Source: Cupriavidus plantarum
GTDB taxonomy: Bacteria; Pseudomonadota; Gammaproteobacteria; Burkholderiales; Burkholderiaceae
Direction: 5' to 3'
Length of the DNA stretch: 64,000 bases
Assembly (NCBI RefSeq): GCF_905397285.1
Contig: NZ_CAJPUX010000001.1
Location: forward strand, 1,798,001-1,862,000
This document shows positions 46,999 to 59,288 of this stretch, in pieces; positions within the stretch are counted from its first letter, which is position 1, and each line of letters starts with the position of its first letter. The translations under genes and the position numbers were made by a program. The notes below the pieces were generated by a model. That model saw only the letters and a program-made list of their open reading frames with translations, was not told the DNA's origin and searched no databases.

Positions 46999-47583
46999 AT
47001 GAGCACCCTGCCTTCGCATAACTCGCCCCGCTTCCGGTACCGCCTCGCGGCCGCGCACGATTGGGGCGATATTGCCGCGGTCACGCAGCAGGCCTATGCG
47101 CAGTACGAACTCGAGATCATGGAAGACTGCCGTGCGTCGTTCCAGCGCGGCATGCAGTCCGTGCTGGCGGCCTCCAAGAACGCGGACATGGAATGGTGGG
47201 TCGCGGAGAGCGACCATGGCATCAGCGGCGCGGTGCTGTTCTGCCATCCGGGCGCCACGCTGCCCGCGCTGGACGGCAGCACGATTACGCTGACGCAGCC
47301 CGAAGCGCGGCTGCTCTCGGTCAGTCCGCAGGCGCGCGGCCTGGGCCTTGGCCATACACTGATGCAGATCTGCATCCAGCGCGCGCGCGACATCGGCGCG
47401 ACCACGCTCGTCGTCCGCGCCATGCCGGAGATGGAATCCGCCAACCGGCTCTGCCAGCAGATGGGATTCAGCAAACGGACGGAGGCCGGCGCGCGCAGCG
47501 GCGCGATGGCGCGCCTGATCGACTACGTGTATCCGATCACGCCCGAGGTCCCCGCCGCGCCGTCGCCAGCGCCGGCGCCCTGA
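46999..47583 (+). CDS. GNAT-family N-acetyltransferase
   Basis: A predicted 194-residue acetyl-CoA-dependent acyltransferase of unknown substrate. The GNAT core shows RLLSVSPQARGLGLGHTLMQICIQRARDIGATTLVVRAM (motif A, with the pyrophosphate loop QARGLGLG) and ESANRLCQQMGFSKRTEA (motif B). The C-terminus ends in a Pro/Ala tail (VPAAPSPAPAP). Start ATG 46999 is a choice; the ATG at 46951 is in frame but overlaps a TACAAT box that may be the promoter. Convergent with ispF, with 7 bases between the genes. Confidence 0.8.
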   Translation: MSTLPSHNSPRFRYRLAAAHDWGDIAAVTQQAYAQYELEIMEDCRASFQRGMQSVLAASKNADMEWWVAESDHGISGAVLFCHPGATLPALDGSTITLTQPEARLLSVSPQARGLGLGHTLMQICIQRARDIGATTLVVRAMPEMESANRLCQQMGFSKRTEAGARSGAMARLIDYVYPITPEVPAAPSPAPAP

Positions 47584-47590
47584 GCCGGTA

Positions 47591-48097
47591 TCAGTCCTGA
47601 ACGTCGCCGCCGCGGCGCCAGATGAGCACGGCGGCTTGCGCGACGATGCCTTCCTGACGGCCCTCGAAGCCGAGTTTCTCGTTGGTCTTGGCCTTGACGT
47701 TGCAACGCGTCGGATCGATGCCGAGATCCTCGGCCAGATTGGCCACCATGCCGGTGATGTGCGGCGCGAGCTTTGGCTGCTGCGCGATCACGGTCGCATC
47801 CACGTTGCCGATCTCGTAGCCCGCCGCGCGCACGCGCTGGGCGCATTCGCGCAGCAGCACCCGGCTGTCCGCGCCCTTGAACCGCGCGTCGGTATCGGGG
47901 AAATGGCGGCCGATATCGCCGAGCCCGGCCGCGCCGAACAGCGCGTCGGTTACCGCGTGCAGCAGCGCGTCGGCATCGGAATGGCCGAGCAGGCCGCGAT
48001 CGTGAGGAATGTCCACACCGCCGAGAATCAGCTTGCGTCCCGGCACGAGCGCGTGCACGTCATAACCCTGCCCCACGCGAATATCGAACGGATTCAC
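47591..48097 (-). CDS. ispF: 2-C-methyl-D-erythritol 2,4-cyclodiphosphate synthase
   Basis: Fifth step of the non-mevalonate isoprenoid pathway, forming the cyclic diphosphate with CMP release. About 168 residues from a GTG start at 48097, which AGGAG (overlapping the ispD stop) favours over the GTG at 48103. Metal ligands are in GQGYDVHAL and the His of [15 protein letters not shown]; the C-terminus has [22 protein letters not shown]. Translation is probably coupled to ispD just upstream. Confidence 0.97.
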   Translation of the reverse strand: MNPFDIRVGQGYDVHALVPGRKLILGGVDIPHDRGLLGHSDADALLHAVTDALFGAAGLGDIGRHFPDTDARFKGADSRVLLRECAQRVRAAGYEIGNVDATVIAQQPKLAPHITGMVANLAEDLGIDPTRCNVKAKTNEKLGFEGRQEGIVAQAAVLIWRRGGDVQD

Positions 48098-48106
48098 TGC
48101 CACTCC

Positions 48107-48925
48107 TTAACTCTTGAATTCTTGAATAACGGTCTTTGGATTCGCGTCCGTGAGCAAGACCTCCGCCAGCGCGAAGTCCTCAGGATACGTGACCTTAAAA
48201 TTGCGCAGCGAGCCATTGACGAGCCGCGGATGCAGGCCTAGCCGCTCGATGGCGCTGGCCTCGTCCGTGACCACGGCGCCCGCCGCCATCGCATCGCGCA
48301 GGGCTTCACGCAGGACGCCCACGCGGAACATCTGCGGCGTCTGCGCCTGCCACAGGCCGTCGCGCGGCACCGTGGTACCGATTCTCGCACCGACGCTTGC
48401 GTCATCCGCGCGTTTGAGCGTGTCGGGCACGGGCACTGCGAGAATGCCGCCGATCGCCGCATCGGGGTCGTCCTCGCCATCGGCCTCCACCGCACGCACG
48501 AGCGCATGGATCATCGCCGGCGTCAGCCCGGGCCGCGCCGCGTCGTGCACGAGCACCCAGTCGGTATCCACCGCGCCGAGCTGCGCCAGATGATGCAGCC
48601 CCGCCAGCACCGAGGCATGCCGGCTGTCGCCGCCGACGAAGGCCGTATCGAAACGCAGGCCCGCGAACGTGGCCGCGCCGAAGCGCGACTCCAGCGGCAT
48701 GTCGTCGGGCGCAAGCACGAGCGCCGTGGCCGAGATCGCGTCGCAGGCGGAGAACGCCGCCAGCGCGTACCAGATCATCGGACGCCCGGCCACCGTCTGG
48801 TATTGCTTGGGCACGGCGCCGCCCGCGCGGCTGCCGGTGCCGGCGCAGGGAATCAGGGCAAAACGTCTGTCGGGACGGCCAGGGGCATCGGGGGGATCGG
48901 GGCGATCGGGACGCGGATGGGACAC
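48107..48925 (-). CDS. ispD: 2-C-methyl-D-erythritol 4-phosphate cytidylyltransferase
   Basis: Third step of the MEP isoprenoid pathway, making CDP-methylerythritol. It has 272 residues, lengthened at the N-terminus by a Pro/Asp/Arg-rich stretch before the catalytic [18 protein letters not shown]. Other motifs are [12 protein letters not shown] and [12 protein letters not shown]. The start is GTG at 48925 with GGAGA 3 bases upstream; a later start nearer [10 protein letters not shown] cannot be excluded. Its stop overlaps the ispF ribosome binding site. Divergent from mfd. Confidence 0.95.
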   Translation of the reverse strand: MSHPRPDRPDPPDAPGRPDRRFALIPCAGTGSRAGGAVPKQYQTVAGRPMIWYALAAFSACDAISATALVLAPDDMPLESRFGAATFAGLRFDTAFVGGDSRHASVLAGLHHLAQLGAVDTDWVLVHDAARPGLTPAMIHALVRAVEADGEDDPDAAIGGILAVPVPDTLKRADDASVGARIGTTVPRDGLWQAQTPQMFRVGVLREALRDAMAAGAVVTDEASAIERLGLHPRLVNGSLRNFKVTYPEDFALAEVLLTDANPKTVIQEFKS

Positions 48926-48987
48926 GGCTCTCCGGAGGGGCGATGTTCAGGTTTGTTGGCGGCCAGCAGTGTGGCCGGTCCGCATTC

Positions 48988-48993
48988 TATAAT
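48988..48993 (+). promoter_or_regulatory. consensus -10 box in the ispD-mfd divergent spacer
   Basis: A perfect TATAAT lies 105 bases before the mfd ATG. The -35 position 17 bases upstream is AGCAGT, which is poor. The site is supported by the -10 only. Confidence 0.45.
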
Positions 48994-49097
48994 ATGGCCC
49001 TCGCCCGCCGCCACACCGGCGCCCCGGGCACGCCGTACCGATGACCCCCGCCCGCGATGCCGGCGGGGCGCCGTCGTTTTGTAGCGCCCCGCCGCCA

Positions 49098-52559
<3,462 letters not shown>

Positions 52560-52660
52560 AACCTGCATGCGGGTGTAGCATGGCCTGTCGGGCCTGCCGC
52601 ACCCCGCCCCATCGCATACTGCTCGCACCCTCTCATACCGATACTTACGGACACCGCCCC

Positions 52661-53902
52661 ATGTCAGCCGAAACGCTCGCCCGGACCGCCATCGCCCCCG
52701 CCACCGACGCCCCCACCGACACCAACGAGGCCTCCCTGGGCGCGCTCGACTGGACCAAAAAGCTCGTCTCGTTCGATACCACGTCGCGCAATTCGAACCT
52801 CGGCCTGATCGAAACCGTGCGCGATCATTTCGCGGCGCGCGGGCTCAAGCCGCACCTGAGCTACAACCCGCAGCAGAACAAGGCCAACCTGTTCGTCACC
52901 GTGCCCGCCGCGAATGGCGCGACCAATGGCGGCATCGTGCTGTCGGGTCACACCGATGTGGTGCCCGTCGATGGGCAGGACTGGTCGAGCGATCCGTTCG
53001 CGCCCGTCATTCGCGATGGCAAGCTCTTTGGCCGCGGCACCTGCGACATGAAGGGCTTCATCGGCACGACGCTGTCGCTGCTGCCGGCGCTGCTCGAGAC
53101 GCGCCTGCGCGAGCCTGTGCACTATGCGCTGTCGTTCGACGAGGAAGTCGGCTGCATGGGCGCGCCCTACATGCTGTCCCAACTGCGCGACCTCGGCATT
53201 CAGCCGGCGGGCTGCATCGTCGGCGAGCCCACGAGCATGCGGACCATCGTGGCGCACAAGGGCATCAATGCCTATCGCTGCTGCGTGAAGGGCCAGGCCG
53301 CGCATTCGTCGCTGACCCCGAAGGGCGTCAACGCGATCGAATACGCCGCGCGGCTGATCTGCTTTATCCGCGACATCGCGGACGAGTTCAAGGCGCAGGG
53401 TCCTTACGATCAGGCGTTCGACGTGCCTTTCACGACGGCGTCCACGGGCACGATCCAGGGCGGCATCGCGATCAATACGATTCCCGCGCTGTGCGAGTTC
53501 GTGTTCGAGTTCCGCAATCTGCCGGGCGTGGATCCCAAGGCGATCATTTCGCGTATCCAGTCGTACGCGGGCGACGTGCTGCTGCCGCGCATGCGCGGCG
53601 AACATGCGGACGCGGACCTCGTCATCACGGAAATCGCGGCGGCGCCATCGCTCGACGCGGCCGAACAGGACGCCATCACGAAGCTCGTCCGCGCGCTGAC
53701 GGGCGACCGCGATATCAACAAGGTGGCCTATGCGACCGAGGCCGGGTTGTTCCAGCAGATGGGCGTGCCGGCCGTGGTGTGCGGGCCGGGGGATATTCAG
53801 CAGGCGCACAAGCCGGACGAATTCGTGGCGCTAGACCAGCTGGACGCTTGCGAGAAGTTTCTGCGGAAAGTGGTGGGGAGTTTGAAGGCGGAGTCCGCAT
53901 AA
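52661..53902 (+). CDS. argE: acetylornithine deacetylase (M20 family)
   Basis: A 413-residue zinc amidohydrolase releasing acetate from N-acetylornithine in arginine synthesis. It has SGHTDVVPVDGQDWSSDPF, GRGTCDMKGFIG, SFDEEVGCMGA, GEPTSMRTIVAHKG and the C-terminal ATEAGLFQQMGVPAVVCGPGDIQQAHKPDEFV. Compared with E. coli ArgE it has an N-terminal Thr/Ala/Asp-rich extension of about 20 residues. In many Burkholderiales it is annotated argE, although a broader acyl-amino-acid deacylase role is possible. About 100 bases downstream of mfd. Confidence 0.9.
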   Translation: MSAETLARTAIAPATDAPTDTNEASLGALDWTKKLVSFDTTSRNSNLGLIETVRDHFAARGLKPHLSYNPQQNKANLFVTVPAANGATNGGIVLSGHTDVVPVDGQDWSSDPFAPVIRDGKLFGRGTCDMKGFIGTTLSLLPALLETRLREPVHYALSFDEEVGCMGAPYMLSQLRDLGIQPAGCIVGEPTSMRTIVAHKGINAYRCCVKGQAAHSSLTPKGVNAIEYAARLICFIRDIADEFKAQGPYDQAFDVPFTTASTGTIQGGIAINTIPALCEFVFEFRNLPGVDPKAIISRIQSYAGDVLLPRMRGEHADADLVITEIAAAPSLDAAEQDAITKLVRALTGDRDINKVAYATEAGLFQQMGVPAVVCGPGDIQQAHKPDEFVALDQLDACEKFLRKVVGSLKAESA

Positions 53903-53999
53903 ACGGAGTTCGCATCAAGTCAGCGGAATCAGGGGCGGCCCGCCGCCGCGAATCGCTACAATAGCGCCTTCGCCCAGCCTCCCCCTCCGCCTTGCCGCC

Positions 54000-54863
54000 A
54001 TGCCGCTGACCCTCCAGAGCCTCTCCCCCCTCTCCGCCGCCGACCTCGATGCCGTGCGTGCGCTTGCCAGCGCGTCTCCGCTGGTCCCGCGCGACGGGGC
54101 TGTGGCGGCGAGCGTGGCCGTAGCCGAGACGAGCGCGCCGTTGACCCCCGCGCTGCACGAGAGCCTCGATGCCTACTGCATGCCGCGCGGCATCGACTGG
54201 GCGATTCTGCCGGCCGCCCGCAAGCTCGCGGATTTCAAGCTCGTGGCCATGGATATGGACTCGACGCTGATCACCATCGAGTGCATCGACGAGATCGCGG
54301 ACTTCTGCGGGCTGAAGGCCGAGGTGTCGGCCATTACCGAAGCCGCCATGCGCGGCGAGATTACCGATTTCAACGAAAGCCTCCGCCGCCGCGTGGCCTT
54401 GCTCAAGGGTCTCGACGCGTCCGTGCTCGACCGCGTCTACGCCGACCGCCTGAAACTGTCGCCCGGCGCCGAACGCATGCTCGAAGGCGTGCAGGCCGCT
54501 GGCATCCGCACGCTGCTGGTCTCCGGCGGCTTCGTGCATTTCACCGACCAGCTGAAACCGCGCCTCGGCCTCGATTTCACGCGCGCCAACACGCTGGAAA
54601 TCGTGGACGGCAAGCTGACCGGGAACGTCGTCGGCGAAATCGTCAACGCGGACGTCAAGGCGCGCACCGTGCGCGAGGTCTGCGCCCAGATCGGCGCCGA
54701 CCCGTCGCAGGCCATCGTCATGGGCGACGGCTCCAACGACCTCAAGATGATGGCCATCGCGGGCCTGTCCGTGGCGTTCCGCGCCAAACCCGTGGTGCGC
54801 GCGCAGGCCAGCGTGGCGTTCAACCACGTCGGACTCGACGGACTGCTGGAACTGCTGAAATAA
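54000..54863 (+). CDS. serB: phosphoserine phosphatase
   Basis: A 287-residue HAD-superfamily enzyme for the last step of serine synthesis. Motif I is AMDMDSTLI (nucleophile Asp85, acid/base Asp87), motif II LLVSGGF, and motif IV MGDGSNDLKMM. The N-terminal 80 residues form a small alpha/beta domain of the type that replaces an ACT domain in some SerB proteins. The start ATG 54000 has no clear Shine-Dalgarno; a TACAAT box at 53957-53962 may be its -10. Upstream ends of argE and this gene are 97 bases apart. Confidence 0.94.
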   Translation: MPLTLQSLSPLSAADLDAVRALASASPLVPRDGAVAASVAVAETSAPLTPALHESLDAYCMPRGIDWAILPAARKLADFKLVAMDMDSTLITIECIDEIADFCGLKAEVSAITEAAMRGEITDFNESLRRRVALLKGLDASVLDRVYADRLKLSPGAERMLEGVQAAGIRTLLVSGGFVHFTDQLKPRLGLDFTRANTLEIVDGKLTGNVVGEIVNADVKARTVREVCAQIGADPSQAIVMGDGSNDLKMMAIAGLSVAFRAKPVVRAQASVAFNHVGLDGLLELLK

Positions 54864-54928
54864 GCCGGACGAGGCGCCCGTCGGGAGCGCCTCGAACATT
54901 ACAAAATTGTCGTATTACCTTGATTTCC

Positions 54929-54959
54929 TTGTGGAATCAAATACGAATCATTATTATTT
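54929..54959 (+). promoter_or_regulatory. promoter with Fur-box-like sequence before the iron-uptake cluster
   Basis: TTGTGG (54929-54934) and TATTAT (54952-54957) are 17 bases apart. Overlapping the -10, 54941-54959 reads ATACGAATCATTATTATTT, whose AATCATTATTAT part resembles the Fur consensus GATAATGATAATCATTATC. The region is markedly AT-rich for this genome, which fits repression by Fur under iron excess. Confidence 0.6.
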
Positions 54960-54984
54960 CAGCTTCCCGAATTCCAATGAACGG

Positions 54985-55314
54985 ATGTTCATGCAAGGCA
55001 TTGCCGTCCTGCTGGGGCTGGTGGCCGCCGCGTGCCTGTACCTGGCCGCGCCGAATCAGGTCCTGATTTCCCCCGCGCGCCGGCCGCTGTCGCCGCGCGC
55101 CCTTTGCCTGCTCGCGCTGGTCCTGACCGTGGCATCCGCGTGGACCATGAGCGTGCCCGAAGGATGGGCCGTGGCCATCGCCGCCACGCTGATCACGCTC
55201 ACCTGCTGCCTGTCGCTGTGGCCGTTTATCGGCACGTGGGCCAGCCACCGCCGCGGCGTGCGCGATATGTCGGATACGTCCGAGGACGGAACCTCACAGG
55301 GCAGCGCATCATGA
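54985..55314 (+). CDS. small membrane protein of a PepSY iron-uptake cluster (DUF3325-like)
   Basis: A 109-residue protein with three hydrophobic helices (GIAVLLGLVAAACLYLAA, LCLLALVLTVASAWTMSV, VAIAATLITLTCCLSLWPF). It resembles DUF3325 proteins found with TonB-dependent siderophore systems; this naming is tentative. The start at 54985 is preferred, because an earlier in-frame ATG at 54907 would place the Fur-box-like promoter inside the gene. Its TGA overlaps the next ATG (ATGA), so the two are translationally coupled. Confidence 0.62.
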   Translation: MFMQGIAVLLGLVAAACLYLAAPNQVLISPARRPLSPRALCLLALVLTVASAWTMSVPEGWAVAIAATLITLTCCLSLWPFIGTWASHRRGVRDMSDTSEDGTSQGSAS

Positions 55315-55598
55315 TGGGCACCAAATGGCTCGCGGGCGCGCTGCTGGGCCTGCCGCTCGCGATGGCGCTCTGCACGCTGGGCATCCTGTGGTTGCCCGGC
55401 GGCTGGGAACGCGGCATCGTCGTCGCGGTGCTGCTGACCTTCCCGCTGTGGGTCGCGATCATCAGCGGCAGCCTGCTCTTCGGCACGAGCCGCGCGGCAT
55501 GGCTGTGGCTCGGCGCCGCCAACCTCGTCTGCTTCGGCATCCTGTGGGCCGTGCGCGCATTCCATGCGATGCCGCCCGCCTCCACGCTCGGCTCGTAA
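55311..55598 (+). CDS. small membrane protein of a PepSY iron-uptake cluster (DUF3649-like)
   Basis: A 95-residue protein with three hydrophobic segments (LAGALLGLPLAMALCTLGILWLP, GIVVAVLLTFPLWVAIISGSLLFG, AAWLWLGAANLVCFGILWAVRAF). It fits the DUF3649-type iron-uptake membrane proteins, a tentative match. The ATG at 55311 overlaps the previous stop and is followed by a second Met codon. It lies 10 bases before the PepSY gene. Confidence 0.65.
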   Translation: MMGTKWLAGALLGLPLAMALCTLGILWLPGGWERGIVVAVLLTFPLWVAIISGSLLFGTSRAAWLWLGAANLVCFGILWAVRAFHAMPPASTLGS

Positions 55599-55608
55599 GG
55601 ACTGTCCG

Positions 55609-57228
55609 ATGAAAGCCAATACGCTCCGTCTTTACCAGACGCTCCACACCTGGGTCGGCCTGATGGCCGGCTGGGCCCTGTTCATCGCGTTCTTCGCGGG
55701 CGCGATCACCGTCTTTCACCACGAGATCCACGTCTGGCAGAACCCTGCCCGCCTCGAAGGCCATCAGGCGGCCGAGGTTCAGGTCGATGGCCCCGCGATC
55801 GATGCCTTCGTGCAGAAGCTCATCCGCGTGCAGCCCGATGCGGCCGCCAGCGTCTACGTGGGTCTGCCGAGCAAGGAGGAGCCCGACTTCAACGCCTACT
55901 GGATGGACAAGGCGGGCGAGTGGCACCACATGAACGGCGAGCGCCTCAATGGCGACGCGGCCGCGCAGCGCATGACCTCCACCGACCATGTGGCCGGCGA
56001 GCTCTCGGCGTTCCTGAACTCCCTGCACTATGCGCTCGGGCTCGGCATGAACGGCATGTATTTCATGGGCGTGATTTCGGTGCTGTATGGCCTCGCGCTG
56101 GTATCGGGCGTGCTGCTGCATCTGCCGCGCCTGAAGAAAGACCTGTTCGCGGTGCGGCCGGGGCGCAATCTCAAGCGCTTCTGGATGGACGCGCATAACG
56201 TGATCGGCCTGTTCAGCCTGCCCTTTCACATGGTCTTCGCGGTCACCGGCGCGCTGTTCTGCCTGTCGCTGGTCCTCGTGATGGTCTTCAACATGCTGAC
56301 GTTCGACGGCAAGCTGATGGAGGTCATCCCGCGCGTGACGGGCGCCACGGACGAGGTCGCGGCGGCCAACCGTCCGGTGCCGACCATGACATCGGCGGAG
56401 TTGCTGCGCATTGCACGCGAGCACGGCGGCGAGCATTTCACGCCGGAGGCGATCCGCTTCCAGCGGTATGGCGATGCCAACGCCGTAGCGGAAGTACGCG
56501 GCGACAGCGCGCGGGCACTCGGCAATGGCGGCTCGATCGGCATTCACGCCGCGGCGGGGGAGCCCAATGCCGGTCAGGTGATCGCCAACCAGACGCCGGG
56601 TGCGCGCGATGGCAATCACGCGTTGTATAGCGCGCTGTACGCGCTGCATTTCGGCACCTTTGGCGATCTGGCGGTGCGGTTCGTGTATCTGCTGGCGGGT
56701 CTGGCGGGAGCGTTCCTGTTCTACTCGGGGAACCTGCTGTGGATCGAGTCGCGCCGCAAGACGCGCCAGGCGGACCAGCCTCGTGTGCATCGGCTGCTGG
56801 CGCAGGCGACGGTCGGTGTCTGCATCGGCTGCTGCATTGGCGTCGCCCTGTGCTTCCCGGCCGCGCTGCTGTGGCCCGCGCGGGCGGTGAGCTACGTGTA
56901 CTGGCCGGTGTTCGGGCTCGCCATCGCCTGGGCGCTGATCCGTCCGCCGGTGCGGGCGGCCATCGAACTGCTGTATGTCGCGGCGCTGGCGTCGCTGACG
57001 GTGCCGCTGTCGAACGCAATCCTGACGGGCGACCACCTGTTTGCGGCGGCGCTCGGCGGGCGGTGGGCGGTGGCCGGATTCGATATCGGAGCGATCGCGC
57101 TGGCGGTCGGATATGTCGCCCTCGCCCGCGCCACACAACGCCGGTCGCGGAACGGCCCGGCGGAGTCCGTATGGGCGCCGCGGACGGCGCCGACGGGCGA
57201 AGCCGCCGCCGCGGTCCGGGCGTCTTGA
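55609..57228 (+). CDS. PepSY-associated transmembrane (PiuB-like) iron-uptake protein
   Basis: A 539-residue inner-membrane protein with about seven transmembrane helices. The opening LRLYQTLHTWVGLMAGWALFIAFFAGAITVFHHEI and LKRFWMDAHNVIGLFSLPFHMVFAVTGALF (two His-bearing helices, possibly haem ligands) are typical of PepSY_TM/PiuB proteins. Family members are thought to reduce ferric siderophores at the inner membrane. AAGGA precedes the ATG at 55609. With the two small membrane proteins it forms an operon behind a Fur-box-like promoter; no TonB receptor is next to it. Confidence 0.87.
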   Translation: MKANTLRLYQTLHTWVGLMAGWALFIAFFAGAITVFHHEIHVWQNPARLEGHQAAEVQVDGPAIDAFVQKLIRVQPDAAASVYVGLPSKEEPDFNAYWMDKAGEWHHMNGERLNGDAAAQRMTSTDHVAGELSAFLNSLHYALGLGMNGMYFMGVISVLYGLALVSGVLLHLPRLKKDLFAVRPGRNLKRFWMDAHNVIGLFSLPFHMVFAVTGALFCLSLVLVMVFNMLTFDGKLMEVIPRVTGATDEVAAANRPVPTMTSAELLRIAREHGGEHFTPEAIRFQRYGDANAVAEVRGDSARALGNGGSIGIHAAAGEPNAGQVIANQTPGARDGNHALYSALYALHFGTFGDLAVRFVYLLAGLAGAFLFYSGNLLWIESRRKTRQADQPRVHRLLAQATVGVCIGCCIGVALCFPAALLWPARAVSYVYWPVFGLAIAWALIRPPVRAAIELLYVAALASLTVPLSNAILTGDHLFAAALGGRWAVAGFDIGAIALAVGYVALARATQRRSRNGPAESVWAPRTAPTGEAAAAVRAS

Positions 57229-57251
57229 ACCGAGACCGACATTCGCAACAC

Positions 57252-57275
57252 GGGGCGCTTCAAGCGCCCCCCGTT
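57252..57275. terminator. possible terminator between PepSY gene and metC
   Basis: GGGGCGCTT (57252-57260) and AAGCGCCCC (57262-57270) form a GC-rich hairpin between the convergent genes, with only a weak following pyrimidine tract. Confidence 0.45.
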
Positions 57276-57290
57276 TCTTCCCCGTTTCGT

Positions 57291-58526
57291 TTAGCCCAGC
57301 GTCCTGTCCATCGCCTGCCGCAAATCCGCGATCAGGTCTCGCGTATCCTCCAGCCCGATATACAACCGCACGAGCTCGCCAGCATGCTCCCATCCGGCCG
57401 GCGGCCACGTCCCCGCGGCGCGCATCGTGGGCACGTGATACGGCACGGCCAGGCTATGCGCCCCGCCCCACGACCAGCCGATCGCGAACAGCTTCAGCGC
57501 CTCGACGAAATCATCCACCTGCTTGCGCGAATAGCGGTCGTGCAGCAGGATCGAGAACAGCCCGGTCGCCCCAGTAAAATCCCGGCGCCATTCGGCGTGT
57601 CCCGGGCACTGCGGCAACGCGGGATGCAGCACGCGCGTGACTTCCGGCCGCTGCAGCAGCCATTCCGCAATCTCGCGCGCCGCGCGGTCATGCGCGGCCA
57701 GTCGCACGGGCATGCTTTGCAGCCCTCGCAGCACGAGGAAGCAGTCGTCGGCCGACACGCCCCACCCCATCACCATCCGCGTCCGGCGCAGCCGCTCGTA
57801 GAGCGTGGTATCGCGGACGATCGTCGCGCCCATCAGCACGTCGCTGCCGCCCGACTGGTATTTGGTCAGCGCCTGCACGGAGATATCGATGCCCTTGTCG
57901 AACGGCTGGAAATACAAGCCGCCCGACCACGTATTGTCGATCGCCGTCACCACCCCGCGCGCGCGCGCGGCGGCCACGATGGCCTCCACGTCGGGCACTT
58001 CCATGGTGACCGAACCCGGCGACTCGAGCCAGATCAGCCGGGTGTTCGGCTGAATCAGCTCGGCGATCCCCGCGCCGACCATCGGATGGTAGTAGCGCAC
58101 CGACACGCCATAATCGCGCGCCAGCCAGTCCGCATGATCGCGGTTGGGTCCATACACGTTGTCGGGAATCAGCACATCGTCGCCGCTCTTGAGCAACGCG
58201 AAATCGACGAGCGAAATCGCCGCCATGCCCGACGGAAACAGCAGCGTATGCCTGCCGCCCTCGATCTGCGCCAGCTGCTGGCACAGCGCCTCGCTGGTCG
58301 GCGTGGCATGCAGCCCGTACCGCCAGTATGTCTTGGACGGATCGCCATACGCGCGCAGTTCCGCGAGCGTGTTGAACACGACCGTCGAACCCCGATACGT
58401 GGCCGTCGAGAACGAGGCGAAATTCGGCGGGATATTCAGGTCCGGCTGCACCGCAACGGTCTGCGGATAATGCGCGGGACGGCCGCCAGCCTGGCGGTCA
58501 TCGGAAGAAGACGAATGGTCTGACAC
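57291..58526 (-). CDS. metC: cystathionine beta-lyase (Cys/Met metabolism PLP enzyme)
   Basis: A 411-residue PLP-dependent lyase converting cystathionine to homocysteine, pyruvate and ammonia. The PLP-binding lysine is Lys222 in SVQALTKYQSGGSDVLMG. Other features are LLFPSGMAAISL, VYGPNRDHADWLARDYG, WLESPGSVTMEVPDV and the C-terminal SWGGAHSLAVPY and VRLYIGLEDTRDLIADL. A Ser/Asp-rich N-terminal stretch of about 15 residues is probably disordered. The sequence features suit MetC more than MetB or MetZ, but related lyases overlap in activity. Confidence 0.92.
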   Translation of the reverse strand: MSDHSSSSDDRQAGGRPAHYPQTVAVQPDLNIPPNFASFSTATYRGSTVVFNTLAELRAYGDPSKTYWRYGLHATPTSEALCQQLAQIEGGRHTLLFPSGMAAISLVDFALLKSGDDVLIPDNVYGPNRDHADWLARDYGVSVRYYHPMVGAGIAELIQPNTRLIWLESPGSVTMEVPDVEAIVAAARARGVVTAIDNTWSGGLYFQPFDKGIDISVQALTKYQSGGSDVLMGATIVRDTTLYERLRRTRMVMGWGVSADDCFLVLRGLQSMPVRLAAHDRAAREIAEWLLQRPEVTRVLHPALPQCPGHAEWRRDFTGATGLFSILLHDRYSRKQVDDFVEALKLFAIGWSWGGAHSLAVPYHVPTMRAAGTWPPAGWEHAGELVRLYIGLEDTRDLIADLRQAMDRTLG

Positions 58527-58555
58527 AGCGCGATCCTTGGCTGAAAGAGTTCAGG

Positions 58556-59158
58556 TCAATATCCGTTGATCGACGACTTCGGCGGCGGCGGCGCGTACGT
58601 GACGCCGCTGGACGGCCGCATGTCGAATGGCGGAATCACGAGGTAGCCGCCAAGCGGCCGGATCATGAACGGCAGCACGATCGCGGGATTGAAGGCGTCG
58701 GTCCAGGTGCCGCGCACCGCGCCACGATCGTCGATCTGCCCTTCCCAGTTGCCCGAGACGCGCGTGCCGTCGTCGGACTCTTCCATCAGGAACGAACCGT
58801 TGTCCCACTCGCCCGACAGTAGCCGCACGTCCTTGCTGTCGCCGGTCGAATACTCGCCCTGCAGGCTGTCGCGCGTATCGCTCTTGGGCCCGATGCGCAG
58901 GCGCACGGATTTGTCCCCGACCTTGCCGACATAGACCGGCAGTTTCGAATACTCGGGACGCGGGGCGAGCGGGCCCACGGGCCCGGTGGAGAGGGACGTG
59001 CCGCGACGCGCCTCGCCATCGCGGATCGCTTCGTTGATACCCAGCGAGCCGGTCGACAGCGAGGTGCCATCGGCCGCGTGGCCCGCGGTGGGCAACGCGA
59101 CGGACAGCGTGGCGGCAAGAATCGACAGCGTCGAAAGGAATGGGGCGGCACGGACCAC
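58556..59158 (-). CDS. secreted protein of unknown function with GTSLSTG repeat
   Basis: A 200-residue exported protein that I do not recognise. The start is GTG at 59158, supported by GAGG 6 bases upstream; no ATG gives a complete signal. The signal peptide ends near TAGHA-AD (about residue 28). The mature N-terminal region repeats GTSLSTG twice (DGTSLSTGSL and RGTSLSTGPV), followed by a beta-rich part with repeated G-x-W motifs (SGEWDNGSF, SGNWEGQIDDRGAVRGTWTD) and a Pro-rich C-terminus ending SINGY. It lies 29 bases downstream of the metC start, in the same direction. Confidence 0.7.
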   Translation of the reverse strand: MVRAAPFLSTLSILAATLSVALPTAGHAADGTSLSTGSLGINEAIRDGEARRGTSLSTGPVGPLAPRPEYSKLPVYVGKVGDKSVRLRIGPKSDTRDSLQGEYSTGDSKDVRLLSGEWDNGSFLMEESDDGTRVSGNWEGQIDDRGAVRGTWTDAFNPAIVLPFMIRPLGGYLVIPPFDMRPSSGVTYAPPPPKSSINGY

Positions 59159-59288
59159 GATCGACCTCGATGAAACAGTGGAAAGAGGAATGCGCCGCCA
59201 GTTTACCCGCAGATGGCCTGCAGGATGCGATGTCGGATGCGCTCGGAAGAGATGCGTCGACTGCAGGCGCCCGACCGCAGGCCTTCGA

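Noticed and set aside
54907..54984. N-terminal extension of the first iron-cluster membrane protein to ATG 54907
   Set aside because: It would put the promoter and Fur-box-like sequence inside the gene, and the added residues are AT-biased with no hydrophobic or conserved character.
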